64,000 bases of DNA from an uncultured Candidatus Actinomarina sp. (lineage in GTDB: Bacteria; Actinomycetota; Acidimicrobiia; Actinomarinales; Actinomarinaceae): contig CACMQN010000003.1 in assembly GCA_902615855.1 (NCBI GenBank), forward strand, positions 1 through 64,000. The letters run 5' to 3'. Every line of letters begins with the position of its first letter. The stretch's first letter is position 1. The notes beneath the pieces were generated by a model. The model ran no database searches and was not told the DNA's origin. It saw nothing but the letters and a program-made list of their open reading frames with translations. Made by a program: the position numbers and the translations under genes. This document shows, piece after piece, positions 39,655 to 47,474 of this stretch.

Positions 39655-41094
39655 ATGTTTACAGTGAATGTTTCATTAGCAAGTACAGCGGAATACAGTT
39701 CAAAAGCAGCTGAATCAATAAAAGATTTAAATCCCAATGCTGCAGATTTACTGATTGCAAGTGTAATTACATCAATGGTTACTGATCTTGGTGTTGTTGC
39801 TCCTACTGCTTCTGGACTTTTAACTTATTATGACGGGGATAACAATTCAACACATTCAGTAGATGGTTATTTTGTAGCCCCAAAAAAATTTGATGGAAAT
39901 GATCATGAAGAACATCGAATTTCTATGACTTATGGTGGTCATGTTGAAACATGTAAGGGAGCAAATACATTCGCTGTTCCAGGTATTTATAAGGTTCTTA
40001 ACCTAATTTTCGAAAGATATGCATCTCTTCCTTTGGATAAATTACTAGAATTTCCTATAAAAACTGCCAAAGAGGGTTTTAAATTAACACAACCAACAAA
40101 AGATTACTTTATTCATTCATTAGAACCGATGTTCATGTGGCATGAACAATCAAAAATTGCTTTAGCCAATGTTTATAAAGATTTAGAAAATGGAATTGTT
40201 AAACTTGATAAATTAGCTGACACTCTTAGTCATATGTCAGATGAAGGATTCAATGATTTTTATATTGGTGATATCTCCAAATCTATAGTAGAAACTTTAA
40301 AAATCGAGGGTGGTCATGCTACACAAGATGATTTCAATGGATATGAATTAATTGAAGAAAATAAGTTTAAATATCAATACAAAAATTTAAAATTAACAGG
40401 GCATTCTGGACCTTCAATTGGTGGCTTAATGGTACTTAAGTACTTAAATGCGTTATCCGTAGAATCCCAAAATATTGAAGAAACTCTTAAAAATGTTTAT
40501 TTGGATAGACAAAATAATTATGAGTTTTTTGGTAGCAGGGAAGACCTAATCAATAATGAAATATCAAAAATTTCTACATCTTCATCTACAATACAGGTAA
40601 ATACATCTGATAAAAATAATTTTCATTTCTCAATAACCTTTTCCAGTGGCTATGGATCTGGTGTTTTATGTAAAAATACGGGTATGTATTTCAATAATTC
40701 TTTAGGAGAAATTGAGTTAAACCCCCAAGGTTTTCTTGGAGACACTAAGGGAGATAGACTGATATCAAACATGAGTCCATTAATTATTGAATCAACTGAA
40801 GGTGTTAGTACCATTGGTTCTCCAGGAGCTGACAGAATAAGCTCTGCGATAGCTCAAGTATTAACAAATTATACAAATGGTAAAACATGGAAAGAATCAA
40901 TAGATATGCCAAGATTTCATGTAAATGCTGATGGAGGAGTAAGGGCAGAACCAGGATATGATAACATCAATGAAAATACAACAATCACTGAACCATTTGA
41001 TATGTATTTTGGTGGGGTTTGTGTAACTGGTAGTAATGATGATATTTTTAGCTATGGAGATAAAAGAAGGGGAAATACTTCTTGGAAATATTAA
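39655..41094 (+). CDS. Gamma-glutamyltransferase-like Ntn hydrolase
   Basis: The 479-residue protein has the layout of the gamma-glutamyltranspeptidase family: NAADLLIASVITS early, then TFAVPG, and SGPSIGGLMVL before the cleavage region. STIQVNTSDKNNFHFS aligns with the nucleophile segment 'TTHxSVVDxDGNA', keeping the first Thr as nucleophile and replacing the following Thr-His by Ile-Gln. SSGYGSGVL and GMYFNNSLG match 'NSGFGSGV' and 'G..LNN'. It is shorter than classical enzymes (550-580) and has no signal peptide. It may act in the cytoplasm on a small amide rather than on glutathione; this is inference. Confidence 0.75.
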   Translation: MFTVNVSLASTAEYSSKAAESIKDLNPNAADLLIASVITSMVTDLGVVAPTASGLLTYYDGDNNSTHSVDGYFVAPKKFDGNDHEEHRISMTYGGHVETCKGANTFAVPGIYKVLNLIFERYASLPLDKLLEFPIKTAKEGFKLTQPTKDYFIHSLEPMFMWHEQSKIALANVYKDLENGIVKLDKLADTLSHMSDEGFNDFYIGDISKSIVETLKIEGGHATQDDFNGYELIEENKFKYQYKNLKLTGHSGPSIGGLMVLKYLNALSVESQNIEETLKNVYLDRQNNYEFFGSREDLINNEISKISTSSSTIQVNTSDKNNFHFSITFSSGYGSGVLCKNTGMYFNNSLGEIELNPQGFLGDTKGDRLISNMSPLIIESTEGVSTIGSPGADRISSAIAQVLTNYTNGKTWKESIDMPRFHVNADGGVRAEPGYDNINENTTITEPFDMYFGGVCVTGSNDDIFSYGDKRRGNTSWKY

Positions 41095-41780
41095 AAAAAC
41101 TACCTCATAAAAATCTTTTTTACTATGGTTTTATTGTTGTATTTGTATTTATAGGTCTGTCATATTGGCAGTTAACAAGGTATCAACAAGAGAAACTGAT
41201 AATTGACTCTATTGCCTCAAAAGATTTAATAAATGAAATATCTGTGTCAGATTTATATGATTTAAATAAATTTGAAGAATTTACAAAAATTCAATTAACT
41301 GAAAATATAGAGAATATAGATCTTGTAAGAACTTGGTATTTACGATCACGTGTTCATAATGGGGAAAACGGATATCACCTTGTTAGTTTGTATAGGACAG
41401 GTTTTGAAGAATATTTTTTAATAAATAATGGATGGGTTCCCCTTAATAAAAATGCAGATAAAACATTTTTATACAAAAATCTAAATTTTAAAGGCAGATT
41501 ATTAAGTTACGATATTCAGGGTGTTGGACAAGATGATATACCTGATTCAGATTATTTATTTAGAGTAGACAAATCATTTATAGAAAGTGAAACAGGAGTA
41601 GTTCTTCCAGAATTCTATATTGTCTTAATAGATGATTGTGGGAGTGGGGTAGAGTGTATAAATTTAGAAGAACCATACGACGCCCCTCATTTAAGTTATG
41701 CATTTCAGTGGGCTTTTTTTGCTTTTTGTCTAACAATTGTTGTTCTGAGAAAAAATAATTTAATTACATGGAAAAAATAG
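41082..41780 (+). CDS. SURF1-family cytochrome oxidase assembly protein
   Basis: The 232-residue protein has the two-helix topology of SURF1. An N-terminal helix (about 13-28) ends in SYWQLTRYQQEKL, and a C-terminal helix follows the HLSYAFQW motif. SURF1 helps insert haem A into aa3-type cytochrome c oxidase, so its presence implies aerobic respiration with a haem-copper oxidase. Oxidase genes are not in this window. It appears to start at TTG inside the upstream gene (13-nt overlap), and overlaps the next gene by 13 nt. Confidence 0.85.
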   Translation: MEILKKLPHKNLFYYGFIVVFVFIGLSYWQLTRYQQEKLIIDSIASKDLINEISVSDLYDLNKFEEFTKIQLTENIENIDLVRTWYLRSRVHNGENGYHLVSLYRTGFEEYFLINNGWVPLNKNADKTFLYKNLNFKGRLLSYDIQGVGQDDIPDSDYLFRVDKSFIESETGVVLPEFYIVLIDDCGSGVECINLEEPYDAPHLSYAFQWAFFAFCLTIVVLRKNNLITWKK

Positions 41781-42661
41781 ATTTAAATAACATTACTTTG
41801 TCTTATGAAACAAAGGGTAAGGGGAGTGATGTCTTATTACTCCATGGCTTTCCATCCAATATGTACATGTGGAATGCAATAAAGAATGAATTAATCGAAA
41901 ATGGCTACAGAGTTACAATCATAGAACAAAGAGGATATCCATTATCAAGATTAGAAAATTTTGATGTACATTCTTTTAATATTGAAGAATTATCAAAAGA
42001 TGTTGAAGAATTAATAATAAAACTAAAACTTGATCAAAATTTAACAATTGTCGGACATGACTGGGGATCTATTGCTGCATGGGCACTGGTATCACGTGAA
42101 GAAGTTAATATTAACAAATTAGTTTCTTTATGCGGTGGAACTGAATTTCCGATATCAGATGTATATAGTAATTTAACATACAATGAAAAACCTCATTATA
42201 TTTCTTCATTTCAAAATGTTAAAAAGTCTGCAAATATTATTGATAACAATCTAGAGTCTTTCTTTAGATCTGCTTACAGAAACAATAACCAAATAGGAGA
42301 GAATGTAGATCTTTCACTAGAAAACGTGTTTATAAATTATTTATCAGAAAGTTGTGTTATGAATGAAAATGAAATTGTTAATTTAATTCAACACTTTGAT
42401 GAAACCTCACTAGATCAACCAATTGCATGGTATGCAAATATAGATTTAAACTCAGAGTTAAGCTCAGCCTGGAGAAAGATAGTAACAACTCCTGTGCATT
42501 TTGTATTTGGAGAGGTTGATGCTGCTGTAAAATTAAATAACAAGATGCGAGAAAGACTTATGTCCAGTGGAACTAATGTTAAGATAACAGAGATACCTGG
42601 TGCAGGACACTGGCTGCCAATTACCCACAGGGAGAGTGTTTTAAAGGTAATATATGCATAA
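41768..42661 (+). CDS. Alpha/beta hydrolase, epoxide hydrolase-like
   Basis: The 297-residue protein has LLLHGFPSNMYMW (oxyanion HGFP), the nucleophile elbow VGHDWGS with Asp98, and a C-terminal catalytic His in GAGHWLP. An aspartate nucleophile is typical of soluble epoxide hydrolases and haloalkane dehalogenases, not of serine esterases. HGFP followed by W fits the epoxide hydrolase side. The substrate cannot be predicted. It overlaps the SURF1 gene and is followed by a 44-nt gap. Confidence 0.85.
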   Translation: MEKIDLNNITLSYETKGKGSDVLLLHGFPSNMYMWNAIKNELIENGYRVTIIEQRGYPLSRLENFDVHSFNIEELSKDVEELIIKLKLDQNLTIVGHDWGSIAAWALVSREEVNINKLVSLCGGTEFPISDVYSNLTYNEKPHYISSFQNVKKSANIIDNNLESFFRSAYRNNNQIGENVDLSLENVFINYLSESCVMNENEIVNLIQHFDETSLDQPIAWYANIDLNSELSSAWRKIVTTPVHFVFGEVDAAVKLNNKMRERLMSSGTNVKITEIPGAGHWLPITHRESVLKVIYA

Positions 42662-42682
42662 TTTATTATTAACTGTTTGTCC

Positions 42683-42688
42683 TATAAT
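42683..42688 (+). promoter_or_regulatory. Putative -10 element for adenosine deaminase
   Basis: A perfect TATAAT lies 17 nt before the ATG at 42706, placing the transcription start about ten bases upstream of the gene. No convincing -35 hexamer was found at the proper distance. The 44-nt gap is large for this genome, which supports a promoter here. Confidence 0.4.
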
Positions 42689-42705
42689 ATATATTATGTT
42701 GCGTT

Positions 42706-43656
42706 ATGAATAAAGCCGTATTACATGATCATTTAGATGGTGGATTAAGGGCATCTACAGCAAAAGAACTTGCAATTAAGGACAACTATCTACCATTAAT
42801 AAATGTTGATGACATTGAAAGTTTTTTTAACAGGGAATCATCAGAATCTCTTGAAGATTATCTTGAAGCTTTCGTTCATACAACAGCTCTGATGAACAGT
42901 TATGAAAATCTTGAAAGAATTGCATTCGAAGCAGCAGAAGATATGCATAATGAGGGTATTACACATTATGAAAGCAGGTACGCTCCCCTTTATTCCGTTA
43001 ACAGTTCGTTAACGCCAAAAGATGTAATAGATGCTATAAATTCTGGTTTTAGACAAGCTGAGGAGTTATATGGCATAAAATCTGGTCTCATTTTGTGTGG
43101 GATGAGAAATGATATAAATAACGTAAAACAAGTTTCTGAAATTGCCATTGATTACAAAGAGAAAATCATTGGCTTTGATATTGCCGGGCCTGAATTAAAT
43201 TATTTACCATCATTATTTAGTGATGAATTCAATAAGTTGATTGAAAACAATGTTAATTTGACAATTCATGCTGGTGAAGGTGATGGAGTTAACTCTATTC
43301 AAGAAGCATTAGATAATGGTGCAAAAAGGATTGGCCATGGTGTAAGAATAATCGAAGATATTGACCTGGAAAGAGGCTTATTTGGGCCTACAGCAACATA
43401 TATTTATGAAAATAATATCCCACTAGAAATTTGTATTACTTCAAACATACACACAAATATGTATTCTGACTATAAAGAACATCCAATAAAAAATTTATTA
43501 GAACTAAACTTTGCAGTTACGATTAATACAGATAACAGACTTATGAGCAACACTAATATATCGAAAGAAATCACTATTGCAGAAAAATTAGATATAAAAA
43601 ATGCAGAAAAAATATTGGAAGATTCAGCTAGCTATAGTTTCTTGAATAATATCTGA
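42706..43656 (+). CDS. add: Adenosine deaminase
   Basis: This enzyme deaminates adenosine to inosine in purine salvage. The 316-residue TIM barrel keeps the metal and catalytic residues: His7/His9 in LHDHLDGGL, His188 and Glu191 in HAGEGD, His211 in IGHG, and the Asp in INTDNRLMS. The NTDN form (instead of NTDD) matches what I recall of other actinobacterial adenosine deaminases. It is shorter than the usual 340-360. Its 3' end overlaps the convergent gene by 33 nt. Confidence 0.93.
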   Translation: MNKAVLHDHLDGGLRASTAKELAIKDNYLPLINVDDIESFFNRESSESLEDYLEAFVHTTALMNSYENLERIAFEAAEDMHNEGITHYESRYAPLYSVNSSLTPKDVIDAINSGFRQAEELYGIKSGLILCGMRNDINNVKQVSEIAIDYKEKIIGFDIAGPELNYLPSLFSDEFNKLIENNVNLTIHAGEGDGVNSIQEALDNGAKRIGHGVRIIEDIDLERGLFGPTATYIYENNIPLEICITSNIHTNMYSDYKEHPIKNLLELNFAVTINTDNRLMSNTNISKEITIAEKLDIKNAEKILEDSASYSFLNNI

Positions 43657-43956
43657 ATTATTTTTACTAAGGACATTGTAAAAGTCTTCTTCATTGAAAA
43701 GCTTAAAATTAATATTTGGATAAAGCTTACGTGCCATTTTTAACTTTTTTCTTTTTTTAGTTATAAGATTTTGATTCATTGTAGTGATCTCAACAAACAA
43801 ATTGAGCGATGGTAAGTAAAAATCAGGTGTAAACATTTTTTTTATTGACCCACTACCCCACTCTAAAGGGAAGCTAACTGGTTCATATATCCATTCGATG
43901 TCAAATAAATCTAAGTGTTCTGAAAATGTTTTTTCCGACGGATGAGCGAAATTCAT
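43624..43956 (-). CDS. Small PD-(D/E)XK-like protein of unknown function
   Basis: The 110-residue protein contains WIYEPVSFPL, FTPDFYLPSLNLFVEITT and a basic helix KKRKKLKMARKLYP. The order Glu25 - Asp45 - Glu56 fits a compact PD-(D/E)XK fold, but the last motif is E-x-T (Glu56, Thr58) where an active nuclease has E-x-K. The lysines at 67-68 could substitute. I recall similar proteins annotated as hypothetical in actinobacteria but do not know a function. It overlaps merR by 4 nt, so it belongs to the same transcript as the MerR regulator. Confidence 0.6.
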   Translation of the reverse strand: MNFAHPSEKTFSEHLDLFDIEWIYEPVSFPLEWGSGSIKKMFTPDFYLPSLNLFVEITTMNQNLITKKRKKLKMARKLYPNINFKLFNEEDFYNVLSKNNSDIIQETIAS

Positions 43957-44396
43957 GCATTTGTTACAGAAATTTTTTCTGGATAAAGAGAATGAATTTC
44001 TGCTTCCGTTTCAGTGTGAATTGGCCCTAGTGAAATACCAAAGACAGCTTGTCCCTGTTTAATTAAATCTAACATTTCATTATTATTTGTTATTACGTAT
44101 ATTGATTTACCATCTGAAAAAATTGAGACGTCTGAAATATTAATATTTTTTCCTAAAATTTGCTTAACATTCTTAAGAGCAACTCTAATTTTTTGAAGAC
44201 TAACTCCAGCTTCTCTCAATTTGTTAACTAATTTAATTTTTATAATATCCTGAAATGAATAAATTCTATGATATCCAGAACCTTTAATATTTCTAATTGA
44301 GGCATCAACTAGCGAAGTTGTTGTCCAATGATCAAGCTGTCTGTAAGATATACCAGTAATTTTACAAACTTCTGGACCTGTGTAACCCTGTTGCAT
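43953..44396 (-). CDS. MerR-family regulator, second copy of the garA locus
   Basis: The 147-residue protein begins with a winged helix-turn-helix (YTGPEVCKITGISYRQLDHWTTTSLV), followed by a dimerisation helix (GVSLQKIRVALKNVKQIL) and a C-terminal strand-rich domain. Position after the BFN-domain gene matches Rv1830 of Mycobacterium tuberculosis. No metal-binding cysteines typical of MerR metal sensors are present. Ligand and targets are unknown. Confidence 0.85.
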   Translation of the reverse strand: MQQGYTGPEVCKITGISYRQLDHWTTTSLVDASIRNIKGSGYHRIYSFQDIIKIKLVNKLREAGVSLQKIRVALKNVKQILGKNINISDVSIFSDGKSIYVITNNNEMLDLIKQGQAVFGISLGPIHTETEAEIHSLYPEKISVTNA

Positions 44397-44434
44397 AAGA
44401 TAAATGTACTAGCTTAAAATTTATAATCAAGGTT

Positions 44435-44914
44435 TTATACAAAATCCTGAGGTTCAATATTCTCAATAAATGTCTTAAATTCCTCAATTTCATTGGTTTT
44501 ATCATGTATTAAATCAATTGAGTTCGATAAAAATAAGTCAATATTAACAGAAATTTTAGTGTCGGTTCTTAAAGCAAGCGCAATTGCATCACTAGGTCTA
44601 CACGATAAAGAAGTCTTGCCATTATCGTCTATTATGACTATTTCCGCGAAGTACGTATTGTCTTTTAGGTCAGATATTATAACTTCATCCAATTTAGCGT
44701 TAAGTGATTCAATAACATCTACGAGTAAATCATGTGTTTGAGGTCTAGGATGTTTTATTCCTTCCTGAGCATAAGCAATAGATACAGCTTCTATAGTCCC
44801 AATCCAAATCGGAAGAACCTTTTGAGATGATGGATCTAAAAGAAGCATAATAGGAGATTCAGTATTTTCTTCCAACCGTATACTGTTTACTTCAACAATA
44901 ATATTTTTACTCAT
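44435..44914 (-). CDS. Bifunctional nuclease family (BFN/DUF151) protein
   Basis: The 159-residue protein shows SPIMLLLDPSSQKVLPIWIGTIEAVSIA near the start and SLSCRPSDAIALALRTDTKISV in the second half, both hallmarks of DUF151. Plant members have DNase/RNase activity; the bacterial role is unsettled. The gene is adjacent to two MerR genes and FHA/pgsA, the order Rv1827-Rv1830 in mycobacteria, except that a D-Ala-D-Ala carboxypeptidase gene is inserted between it and the first MerR gene. A TATTCT six bases ahead of the ATG could be a leaderless -10. Confidence 0.9.
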   Translation of the reverse strand: MSKNIIVEVNSIRLEENTESPIMLLLDPSSQKVLPIWIGTIEAVSIAYAQEGIKHPRPQTHDLLVDVIESLNAKLDEVIISDLKDNTYFAEIVIIDDNGKTSLSCRPSDAIALALRTDTKISVNIDLFLSNSIDLIHDKTNEIEEFKTFIENIEPQDFV

Positions 44915-44970
44915 AACTTAAGAATAGAGAATAAATTTCAAATTTTAAAAAGTAAAAAAAGAAATTTGCA

Positions 44971-46047
44971 TTATTGATTTGCAATTAATTTTAATAATTT
45001 AAGGAAATCAAATTTCCATAAAATTTTATCCTCGGTATCTACTATTTTGATACTGAGTTTTTCATCTTTTGTTTTAAATTGTAATTTGTCGATATTAAAA
45101 TTTTCTAAATAAATAGTATTTTGAGAAGATTTATTAGCAAACATGCTCCATTCCTGTTTCGCTTTAATTATTTTTGCCTTTGAACTATTTCTTACTTGAT
45201 ATATATCTTGTTCCTTATCTATAATCGTAATTTTATCAAAGTCTTCAACTGACTCTTTATAAAGTATTTTTGTATCAATAAAATGATTATCTTTATTTTC
45301 GTTAACAATTGACTTGTTTACAATTGTCAATATATTTCTATTATTTGTCTGATTCAAGCCTATGAATGTAAGTCCTGCTTCATTTGTCCATCCAGTTTTT
45401 AAACCTATGTAATCATCTTTTATTAATTTGTTTGTATTCTTATATAATTTATCTGAACCTTGAATATTTGATATAAAACTTGGCTTAATAATTAAAGTAA
45501 CTAATTCATAATTTTTAAGTATCTCTTTTGACAACAAAACTAAGTCATTCAAAGTTGTGAAGTGATTGATGTCATCTAATCCATCAGGATTTGTGAAATT
45601 AGTATTATTCATGCCTAGTTCATCTGCTTTTAAATTCATTAAAGAAACAAAATTATCTACGGATCCTGATACTGATAATGCTGCAGCAAAACAAGCATCG
45701 TTTGCAGAATAAATGAGTATGAATTCTAATAAAGTTTCTACATTCACTACCTGACCACTATTTAAATATGCAACCTTGCCTTCGTACAAGTAATCCTCAG
45801 GAAGATTAATTTCAATTACATCTGTTAAATTATATTTATCAATTAATAAAAGTGCAGTCATCAATTTTGTTAATGAAGCTGGAAATATTTTTTTATGTAT
45901 ATTTTTTGAATACATTACTTCCTCATTATCTAAGTCATAAGATAAATAATATTGAGTAGTTAGTAGTTCTTCTTCTAATTCGTCAGCAATTGCAATAGGG
46001 TTAAAAATTAGAATAGATGATAAAAATATTAATATAAATCTTCTAAT
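44971..46047 (-). CDS. D-alanyl-D-alanine carboxypeptidase (DacA-like), probable ATT start
   Basis: This serine peptidase trims peptidoglycan stem peptides outside the membrane. SxxK is at 58-61 (SLTK), SxN at 114-116 (SAN) and KTG at 217-219, numbered from the proposed start. The first in-frame ATG (45915) would remove the signal peptide and the conserved first strand. Upstream the frame stays open and encodes RRFILIFLSSILIF...AIA followed by DELEE, a clear signal peptide. It contains no ATG, GTG or TTG. An ATT at 46047-46045 lies six bases after AGGGAG and is the best start. It overlaps the MerR gene by 19 nt. Length is then 358 residues. Confidence 0.8.
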   Translation of the reverse strand: MRRFILIFLSSILIFNPIAIADELEEELLTTQYYLSYDLDNEEVMYSKNIHKKIFPASLTKLMTALLLIDKYNLTDVIEINLPEDYLYEGKVAYLNSGQVVNVETLLEFILIYSANDACFAAALSVSGSVDNFVSLMNLKADELGMNNTNFTNPDGLDDINHFTTLNDLVLLSKEILKNYELVTLIIKPSFISNIQGSDKLYKNTNKLIKDDYIGLKTGWTNEAGLTFIGLNQTNNRNILTIVNKSIVNENKDNHFIDTKILYKESVEDFDKITIIDKEQDIYQVRNSSKAKIIKAKQEWSMFANKSSQNTIYLENFNIDKLQFKTKDEKLSIKIVDTEDKILWKFDFLKLLKLIANQ

Positions 46048-46607
46048 ATATAGCTCCCTATAACTATTGAAAATTTTTCAACTGCAACTTTTGCATCATC
46101 ATTATCCATATTTAAAGATCTAAAATAACTTTCCAAAAAACCAACTCCCCTATCAGTCATTGATTTGATTATTGTAAGATTCTTTACACCAATTCCTAAA
46201 GAAAATAAATATGCTAATGAGGAAAACCTTTCAACATCTTGCTGAGAATAAATCTCTTTTAATTTTTCAAAATTATACTCTAAAAGTTCATTGTAATCAC
46301 TGTCCTGAAGTCCAGATTTTTTTAAAGCTTCATGCTTTGAATATTTATTTATCGTTATTTTAGAATTCGTATTAGTTGCTGAAATTAGTTTAGGATTATT
46401 TTTAATAGCCTTTAATGAATAAAATTGATTTTCCTGTAAATCAAGAATTTTTTTTATTTTTTCTATATCTTTATCTGAGAAAGTTCTTGTACCACCTTTT
46501 GATCTTTTTGGTTTAATAAGCCCTTCTTTTTCTAAAAATCTTATTCTTGAGATTGTCACCGATGGGAAATCTTTTTTAATTAATTTTGTTGCATCACCAA
46601 TATTCAT
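46029..46607 (-). CDS. MerR-family regulator, FtsR-like
   Basis: The 192-residue protein has an N-terminal winged helix (VTISRIRFLEKEGLIKPKRSKGGTRTFS) that closely resembles Rv1828/FtsR, known in Corynebacterium to activate ftsZ. A C-terminal helical domain (about 95-192) is likely for dimerisation or effector binding. It overlaps the FHA gene by 4 nt, the order seen in mycobacteria (garA-Rv1828). The stop codon lies within the signal-peptide coding region of the next gene. Confidence 0.87.
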   Translation of the reverse strand: MNIGDATKLIKKDFPSVTISRIRFLEKEGLIKPKRSKGGTRTFSDKDIEKIKKILDLQENQFYSLKAIKNNPKLISATNTNSKITINKYSKHEALKKSGLQDSDYNELLEYNFEKLKEIYSQQDVERFSSLAYLFSLGIGVKNLTIIKSMTDRGVGFLESYFRSLNMDNDDAKVAVEKFSIVIGSYILEDLY

Positions 46608-46954
46608 TTTTTCTCAACTTTGGTAAGAATCAGATTAAATTTCCCAATTTGAATACGGTATCCAGATTGTAATTGTTTTTCTTTTATTAATTCTCCATTA
46701 ACAAATATCCCATTTGTTGAATTATCATCTGTTATAAATATGTCATTATCATCTACAACAAAGTAACCATGATTTCTTGATACTGTCACGTCATCAAGTA
46801 TTATCTCTTTGGTTGAGAGTCTTCCTATCTTATGTAATCCATCTGACAATAACCAAGATGATGATTGAATTTCATCATTTAATAATGATAAAACAAATTT
46901 AGCTTCTTGATTAAAAATTAAAGAATCATCAAATGGGATTGTGTCATTATTCAT
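46604..46954 (-). CDS. FHA-domain protein, GarA-like
   Basis: The 116-residue protein consists of one FHA domain. The phosphothreonine-binding residues lie in DVTVSRNHGYF (Ser-Arg-Asn-His) and DNSTNGIFVNGELI. GarA/OdhI of other actinobacteria regulates 2-oxoglutarate metabolism after phosphorylation of an N-terminal threonine motif. The matching ETTS-type motif is not seen in this short N-terminus, so the regulatory mechanism may differ. It overlaps pgsA by 8 nt. Confidence 0.85.
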   Translation of the reverse strand: MNNDTIPFDDSLIFNQEAKFVLSLLNDEIQSSSWLLSDGLHKIGRLSTKEIILDDVTVSRNHGYFVVDDNDIFITDDNSTNGIFVNGELIKEKQLQSGYRIQIGKFNLILTKVEKK

Positions 46955-47474
46955 CTTCTAACAGTCTATAAAGATATTCTAATGCAACAAAGTAGTAAAA
47001 TCCCAAAGATAATAACCCAAAAATTTGATAAATAAATAAGCTATAAGAAAAATTTAATACAAAAAAACATACTGATAAAAAAATTAAAACTGTGCCAAAC
47101 TTACCATATTTTGAAACAGAAATTGTTTTTGTATTAGTTAATACGTAAATCGATCCAAGAAAAACAATAACTTCTCTTATCAAAATTCCATAAAAAAACC
47201 AACTAGGAAATATTTCAGATAGCCAGAATATAAGAAGAATAAAAACAAGTCTATCAGTAAAAGGGTCAAGTATTGTCCCTAATTTACTGACTAGATTAAA
47301 TCTTCTTGCAACAAAACCATCAAGTGCATCAGATATACCAATTATTGAAATTATTATGATAAGTATGTATGGTTTAAAATCTGTTAATTCGAAATTAATA
47401 AAAAGTATTATTGATATGATCAATCTAGTAATTGTTATTAAATTAGGTGCAAGAAATATATCTTTGAATATCAA
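46947..47474 (-). CDS. pgsA: CDP-alcohol phosphatidyltransferase, PgsA-like
   Basis: This is a 175-residue membrane enzyme with about five hydrophobic helices. The family signature D-x2-D-G-x2-A-R-x8-G-x3-D-x3-D is complete: DALDGFVARR...GTILDPFTD. It probably makes phosphatidylglycerol phosphate (or cardiolipin) from CDP-diacylglycerol. It starts at TTG, overlapping the stop of the upstream ABC ATPase gene as TTGA. In mycobacteria pgsA2 is similarly close to garA. Confidence 0.88.
   Translation of the reverse strand: MIFKDIFLAPNLITITRLIISIILFINFELTDFKPYILIIIISIIGISDALDGFVARRFNLVSKLGTILDPFTDRLVFILLIFWLSEIFPSWFFYGILIREVIVFLGSIYVLTNTKTISVSKYGKFGTVLIFLSVCFFVLNFSYSLFIYQIFGLLSLGFYYFVALEYLYRLLEDE

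Noticed and set aside
45915-46080. Frameshift or 5' truncation of the D-Ala-D-Ala carboxypeptidase gene
   Set aside because: The upstream frame is uninterrupted and encodes a sensible signal peptide with a Shine-Dalgarno sequence, so a rare start codon is simpler than a lesion.
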